A stretch of DNA of 64,000 nucleotides, taken from NCBI GenBank assembly GCA_002345675.1, contig DDWL01000051.1, positions 1 through 64,000 of the forward strand, written 5' to 3'. The translations under genes were made by a program, and so were the position numbers. Positions 59,856 to 64,000 of this stretch are shown in pieces. Below the pieces are notes generated by a model. The model was not told the origin of the DNA, ran no database searches, and was given only the letters and a program-made list of their open reading frames with translations. Every line of letters begins with the position of its first letter. Position 1 is the first letter of the stretch. The stretch is from Bacteroidales bacterium UBA2287. GTDB taxonomy: Bacteria > Bacteroidota > Bacteroidia > Bacteroidales > Tenuifilaceae.

Positions 59856-59875
59856 CTTTTAATATTATCGTTTTT

Positions 59876-59914
59876 ACCCCAAGTTCGAATTTTGTGCTTG
59901 GGGTTTTCTTTTTA
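59876..59914 (+). terminator. Rho-independent terminator after the S9 peptidase
   Basis: ACCCCAAG (59876-59883) pairs with CTTGGGGT (59897-59904), 13-base loop, followed by TTTCTTTTT. Confidence 0.85.
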
Positions 59915-59935
59915 CCTTCGCTAAAAATTTTGTGT

Positions 59936-61507
59936 ATGAAGAATATTCTTACTTGCCTAATGCTTTTAGTGCCATTTAGTATAGTCTTTTCTCAGCAGTC
60001 AATTCAGGTCGAAGGAGAAGTTAGTGGCACTTGGGACGTCGATACCGTATATGTTGTAGGCAATTTGGTTGTTCCCGAAAGCCAAAAGCTTACAATTCTT
60101 TCGGGAAGCGTTATTCAATTTAACGGGTTTTACTCTGTTGATATTAGAGGAAGCATTTTGGCGCAAGGAAGCGAAGGCGACAGCATTAAGTTCACCGTTG
60201 CCGACACAACAGGTTTTTACAATTTCGATTTAAAAGAGGGATGCTGGAATAGGATTACCCTAGCAAATCAGTCAGAAGACTCCGATTCCACAATTTTTGA
60301 GTACTGCAGGTTTGAGTATTCGAAAACCGATACTTTTCAGCTGCATGGTGGGGCTTTTTACATCGAAAAATCGTCAAAAATAAGGATTAGTAATAGCGTT
60401 TTTTCTCACTTACGCTCGTTCGAAAATGGTGGAGCAATTTACTTAAACTCGTCGAGGGCTATTATTCGACAAAATATTTTTGAGCATATAGTAGCTGGAA
60501 CAAAAGAGCATTGGGGCTATGGCGGAGCCATTTGTGGTGTATCGTCACAACCCGAAATTTCACGAAATATTTTTCGGAATAACAAGTCTACAGGCATTGG
60601 AGGTGCTTGTAGCTTCGAGTTCGAAATACCTATTCTGTATGCCAACAAATTCGAGAACAATTTTAGCGCACTTGGCGGTGCGCTTGGGTTTTTACGAGCT
60701 ACAACAGGAGGTGTAGTTTCGAATAATATATGCGCAAACAATAGTTCTACTTTTTTTGGTGGCGCAATTGCCATGGTTGCTGCATCGCCTGTTCTTGTTA
60801 ACAATACACTGGTAAACAATAGCACAATTTACGGAGGTGGAATTTACTGCAACGATGGAAGCTCCCCAAAGATATATAATACTGTTTTATGGGGAAATGT
60901 AGCTGCAGCAGGATACGGAATGCAGGTTTTTATTATCGATGGGGTTTCGCAGCCCGAATTTTATAATAGCGTATTTGAGCATGGAGCAAGCGACTTTTCG
61001 GGAAGTGGGTTTACTGGAGTATACAGCAATTGCCTTGAATCAGATCCGCTTTTTAGTAACAGCCCTGAAACGCCATTTGCCTTGACAGAAGATTCTCCAT
61101 GTATTGATAGTGGACTAACCGAAATTACCAATTTTCAACTTCCTCTTTACGATTTGCTGGGTTTGCCCAGAGTTAGCAATGGTAACGTTGACGTTGGAGC
61201 CTACGAGTTTCAGTGGCCTAACCAAGTGCTGGTTTCAGAAAACATAACCCATATTCCGTTGAGCATTCACTATAGCTCTAATTCAGGGAATTTACACCTT
61301 TTCATAAAGCTGCCAAGTTCCAATGACGTTACAGTGGAATTTTTCGACATAAGAGGAAGTATGGTGCATAAGCAAAACTTCGAGAACTGTGCCGCTGGTG
61401 AAATTGAACTTCGCATTCAAAATTTTAAGCAAAAGGGTTCAGGATTATACATATGTAGGTTAGTTTCCAGCGGAAAGGTTTCGACCCAAAAGTTTGAGAT
61501 TTTTTAG
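59936..61507 (+). CDS. Secreted right-handed beta-helix protein with T9SS-like C-terminus
   Basis: A 523-residue secreted protein. A signal peptide (MKNILTCLMLLVPFSIVFSQ) precedes a parallel beta-helix region from about residue 90 to 400, recognisable by repeated GGAIYLNSSR, GGAICGVSSQPEISRNIFRN, GGALGFLR and GGGIYCNDGSSPKIYNT units. Such folds bind or cleave polysaccharides, but no lyase residues stand out. It closes with a DVGAYEF tail motif and an IPLSIHYSSNSGNLHLFIKL...QKFEIF domain resembling a type A T9SS sorting domain. The start at 59936 lies after a terminator; a longer frame from 59765 overlaps the S9 gene. Confidence 0.85.
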   Translation: MKNILTCLMLLVPFSIVFSQQSIQVEGEVSGTWDVDTVYVVGNLVVPESQKLTILSGSVIQFNGFYSVDIRGSILAQGSEGDSIKFTVADTTGFYNFDLKEGCWNRITLANQSEDSDSTIFEYCRFEYSKTDTFQLHGGAFYIEKSSKIRISNSVFSHLRSFENGGAIYLNSSRAIIRQNIFEHIVAGTKEHWGYGGAICGVSSQPEISRNIFRNNKSTGIGGACSFEFEIPILYANKFENNFSALGGALGFLRATTGGVVSNNICANNSSTFFGGAIAMVAASPVLVNNTLVNNSTIYGGGIYCNDGSSPKIYNTVLWGNVAAAGYGMQVFIIDGVSQPEFYNSVFEHGASDFSGSGFTGVYSNCLESDPLFSNSPETPFALTEDSPCIDSGLTEITNFQLPLYDLLGLPRVSNGNVDVGAYEFQWPNQVLVSENITHIPLSIHYSSNSGNLHLFIKLPSSNDVTVEFFDIRGSMVHKQNFENCAAGEIELRIQNFKQKGSGLYICRLVSSGKVSTQKFEIF

Positions 61508-61628
61508 CTGGGTTTCCGAATCGATAATTGGTCAAAAACAGAACCAATTCAAAAAAGTGTTGCATAAAAGCAGTTTTACGTTACGATTTATTATTTTTAC
61601 ATCTCTTTTAGTTTTAAATTGAAAAGAA

Positions 61629-62117
61629 ATGATGGAAAAAATACAAGTTGATGCGATTGACCAGAAAATTCTGTCGTACTTAGTAAAAAATGCTAGAATG
61701 CCATTTCTCGAAATTGCACGCGAATGCGGTATTTCGGGAGCAGCAATTCACCAGCGGGTTAAAAAAATGGAGGAAGCTGGCATTATTGTTGGCTCACGAA
61801 TGGTTGTAAAACCTAAGGCCTTGGGCTACGATGTTTGCGCATTTGTTGGCATACAGTTCTCAATGGCTAACCAGTACGAAGGTGTTGTTGAGGAGCTAAA
61901 AGTTATTCCTGAGGTGGTCGAATGTCACTTTATTACTGGAGCATTTGCGCTCTTGCTCAAAATTTACTGCCGCGATAACGAGCACCTTATGGAGGTGTTG
62001 GTAAACACAATTCAAAATATTCCTGGAATTTTAAATACCGAAACATTTATTTCGCTCGACCAGGCTTTTGAACGCCAAGTTTACGTTAAGGACAAAACGA
62101 TGCGTAAGGGGAAATAG
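61629..62117 (+). CDS. Lrp/AsnC-family transcriptional regulator
   Basis: A 162-residue regulator with an N-terminal helix-turn-helix (DAIDQKILSYLVKNARMPFL, then IARECGISGAAIHQRVKKME) and a C-terminal RAM ligand-binding domain (VCAFVGIQFSMANQYEGVVE and VECHFITGAFALLLKIYCRD). It probably senses an amino acid and controls related genes; no target lies clearly next to it. It is convergent with the kinase gene, 20 bases away. An ATG at 61632 is an alternative start. Confidence 0.94.
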   Translation: MMEKIQVDAIDQKILSYLVKNARMPFLEIARECGISGAAIHQRVKKMEEAGIIVGSRMVVKPKALGYDVCAFVGIQFSMANQYEGVVEELKVIPEVVECHFITGAFALLLKIYCRDNEHLMEVLVNTIQNIPGILNTETFISLDQAFERQVYVKDKTMRKGK

Positions 62118-62137
62118 TTCTCGGACGGAGATTCGAG

Positions 62138-64000
62138 TTACGAAAGAAAGTTCGATAGTTTAATAAATAGTTCTTCCTTGCGAATTGGTTTAGTCATATA
62201 GTCGGAGCACCCAGCGGCATAGCTTCGCTCCATTTCCTCTGTTACATAAAATGCCGTGTTTACAATAACTGGAATTTTTTGATCGATTTTTCTAATTCTT
62301 TGCAAAGCTTTTAATCCATCCATTACGGGCATTTGTATGTCCATTAGAATTATGTCGATGCTTTTGTTTGTTGTGAAAATATCCACTGCTTCTTGTCCAT
62401 TTTGCGCCCACAGCACTTTAGCGTTAGCAGCTGTTAAAAAGGCGCTTATAAGCTGAAAATTAGTGGCAACATCTTCGGCAACAAGAATGGTTTTTCCAGT
62501 AAGTTTGTTGGCAATTTTCGAAGAATCGGGTTGTGGCTTTGTAGCTGTTTCGGGGTTTGCAGGTGTGTTGGGAACCGTAAAGTAAAAGGTTGACCCCTTG
62601 CCCGGAAATGAGTCGAGCCAAATAGTTCCACCAAGATGCTTAACAAGTTCGCTACATATCGAAAGGCCAAGTCCAGTGCCTGGAAAAAGTTTACTCTCGT
62701 TTTCGGCGTGCACCTTATTAAAACGGTTAAAAATTACCTTGTGTTTTTCGGGTGCTATTCCAATTCCAGTGTCCTTTATATAAAAAAGCACTTCGTTATT
62801 CTCGTTAAACCGTACTCCAATGGTTATAAAGCCTTCGTTGGTAAACTTAATGGCATTCGAAAGTAGGTTTAGTAGAATTTGCTTTAACCTTATTTTGTCG
62901 GTGTTTATCGTTAACGTTTTGGGTATTTGGTCGAAATCTTGAATAATTTGAATATTGGGTTTTTGGCACTTGTCCCTTTCAATTTCGAAGTGTAGAAGCA
63001 AATCGTTTAGGGTTTCAAAAATGTTAACGGGTTTTATCTTGGTTTTTAGTTGACCCGCTTCAATCATCGAAATGTCGAGAATGTCGTTAATAATGTTCAT
63101 TAAAACCTCGCCATTACTTCTAATAATTTTAACGTATTCGGCCTTTAACTCTTCGCTCGATTCGGGGTCGGTAAGCAGGTATGAGAACCCAACAATTGCG
63201 TTCATTGGGGTTCGTATTTCGTGACTCATATTTGCCAAAAATGCGGTTTTTAGCCTATCCGATTCCTCCGCTTTTTCTTTGGCTACCTGAAGGTCTTGGG
63301 TTCGTTGTTCAACAATGCTTTCGAGGAGCATTTGGTGCTCCTGTAAGGTTGCTTCAACTGCTTTTCGCTGCGATATTTCTTCGAGCAGTTTAACGTTTAC
63401 CCTGCTTTTATAGCGAAACCTACTGTAAATAATGTATGTAAAGCTTATTAGTAAAAGGAACAAGCTGCCCATTAGTAAAAACAGGAATTGAGTTCGGCTT
63501 TTCTCGGATTCTTTTAAAAGTTTTTCTTTTGTTAAGAGTTCTATTTGACGTTGCTTTGCCTGCACTTGGTATCGTGCTTCGAGTTCGACTAAAAGTTTTC
63601 GTTTTTCTTCGCTAAAAACCGAATCTCTAAGGGTGTTATACTTGTTGTAGTAGTCGAAAGCTCTTCGGTAGTCGCCCCTTTCGGAGTAGACCTCCGAAAG
63701 CCCTTTGGTAATATTTACAAGTAGCGTATTTGAGTTAGTGCCAGTAGCGATAAGAAGTGCCTCCTCAAAAACGGCAAGTGCTTGTGCGCTTCTTTTCTTG
63801 TGAAAATTTGTTCGCCCTATGTAGTATAGGGAGTTTGCCATCCCTTCGGGATTTTTAATATTTGTAAATAGCTGGTTGGCTTCCTGAAAGTAGGCAAGGG
63901 CTTGGTCGATTTCGTGCTTATTAAAAAAAACAGTTCCAATATTTAGTAGCGTATTTGCATAACCAAGGGGATCGTCGTTTTTACTTTTTAGCGATAGCGA
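62138..64000 (-). CDS. Hybrid sensor histidine kinase/response regulator with TPR sensor (partial)
   Basis: The gene runs off the right edge; no start lies within the window because the frame stays open to 64000 without a stop, and the ATG at 63841 is internal to a TPR repeat. The visible part, from N-terminus to C-terminus: TPR repeats (ALAYFQEANQLFTNIKNPEG; ALAVFEEALLIATGTNSNTL), a coiled segment, a transmembrane helix (FLFLLMGSLFLLLISFTYII), HisKA with FLANMSHEIRTPMNAIVGFS, HATPase with NLLSNAIKFTNEGFITIGVR, DTGIGI and GTGLGLSICSELVKHLGG, and a C-terminal receiver (LVAEDVATNFQLISAFL; Asp in DIILMDIQMPVMDGL). Its partner is not visible. Confidence 0.92.
   Translation of the reverse strand, partial: SLSLKSKNDDPLGYANTLLNIGTVFFNKHEIDQALAYFQEANQLFTNIKNPEGMANSLYYIGRTNFHKKRSAQALAVFEEALLIATGTNSNTLLVNITKGLSEVYSERGDYRRAFDYYNKYNTLRDSVFSEEKRKLLVELEARYQVQAKQRQIELLTKEKLLKESEKSRTQFLFLLMGSLFLLLISFTYIIYSRFRYKSRVNVKLLEEISQRKAVEATLQEHQMLLESIVEQRTQDLQVAKEKAEESDRLKTAFLANMSHEIRTPMNAIVGFSYLLTDPESSEELKAEYVKIIRSNGEVLMNIINDILDISMIEAGQLKTKIKPVNIFETLNDLLLHFEIERDKCQKPNIQIIQDFDQIPKTLTINTDKIRLKQILLNLLSNAIKFTNEGFITIGVRFNENNEVLFYIKDTGIGIAPEKHKVIFNRFNKVHAENESKLFPGTGLGLSICSELVKHLGGTIWLDSFPGKGSTFYFTVPNTPANPETATKPQPDSSKIANKLTGKTILVAEDVATNFQLISAFLTAANAKVLWAQNGQEAVDIFTTNKSIDIILMDIQMPVMDGLKALQRIRKIDQKIPVIVNTAFYVTEEMERSYAAGCSDYMTKPIRKEELFIKLSNFLS

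Noticed and set aside
59765..59935. Upstream extension of the beta-helix gene
   Set aside because: It overlaps the end of the S9 gene and crosses a terminator; the internal ATG at 59936 gives a clean signal peptide.
63841..63841. Start of the hybrid kinase at 63841
   Set aside because: This Met is inside a TPR repeat and the frame stays open to the window edge, so the true start lies outside.

Overview
The window is chromosomal DNA of a Bacteroidota (Bacteroidetes) bacterium, most likely of the order Bacteroidales or a close relative. The evidence is many TAnnTTTG promoter -7 boxes 20-70 bases before start codons, few Shine-Dalgarno sequences, type IX secretion (T9SS) C-terminal sorting domains, the gene order DUF4271-hemD-rnpA-yidD-S41 protease, a three-subunit succinate dehydrogenase/fumarate reductase (C-A-B order), GIN-domain adhesin-like proteins and LytTR signalling. 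The species cannot be named from the sequence. No rRNA genes, CRISPR array, transposase or phage genes are visible. One tRNA (Arg, anticodon CCT) is present.

Layout. 0-1.3 kb: a DUF6922 / AbiEii-like nucleotidyltransferase pair on the minus strand, the second gene broken by a frameshift. 1.3-15 kb: plus-strand housekeeping genes: EamA transporter, S41 lipoprotein protease, ruvC, small membrane protein, mutL, two rhomboid proteases (separated by two secreted-protein genes that look inserted), EEP-family phosphodiesterase, bifunctional nuclease, concentrative nucleoside transporter. 13.4-17.7 kb: DUF4271, hemD, rnpA, yidD and a C-terminal processing protease. 17.9-21.3 kb: membrane-tethered AraC-type regulator, class V aminotransferase, and a MazEF-type toxin-antitoxin pair with an inverted repeat around its -7 box. 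21.3-26.9 kb (minus): GIN-domain lipoprotein, PagL-like deacylase, sdhB-sdhA-sdhC. 27-30 kb: DUF2797, AEC transporter, secreted YfaP-like protein. 30.3-34.7 kb (minus): AlbA-type regulator, secreted serpin, CapA-like protein, and a HepT/MntA toxin-antitoxin pair whose antitoxin carries its own HTH domain.

35-40 kb is a minus-strand block that looks more AT-rich and is bounded by repeats: Kef-type antiporter with USP-like tail, TIM-barrel protein, LytTR regulator and its kinase. 40.8-44.1 kb: a large T9SS-secreted protein. 44.3-50.1 kb: two adjacent two-component systems (TPR kinase plus NarL-type regulator; HAMP kinase plus sigma-54 NtrC-type activator). 50.4-52.7 kb: ECF sigma factor, zinc-finger anti-sigma with HEAT-like repeats, and a GIN-like adhesin. 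53.6-57 kb: an envelope cluster of a DUF4398-like lipoprotein, two L,D-transpeptidases and an unknown membrane-anchored protein. 57-64 kb: tRNA-Arg, S9 peptidase, secreted beta-helix protein, Lrp regulator, and a hybrid histidine kinase cut by the window edge.

The intergenic regions are rich in dispersed palindromic repeats, including two MITE-like elements at 23.3 and 53.0 kb and an 8-bp tandem repeat before the AEC transporter. The most interesting candidates are the HTH-MntA/HepT module with its operator, the repeat-bounded antiporter block, the HEAT-repeat anti-sigma operon and the two-transpeptidase cluster. All assignments come from reading the sequence; no database search was run.
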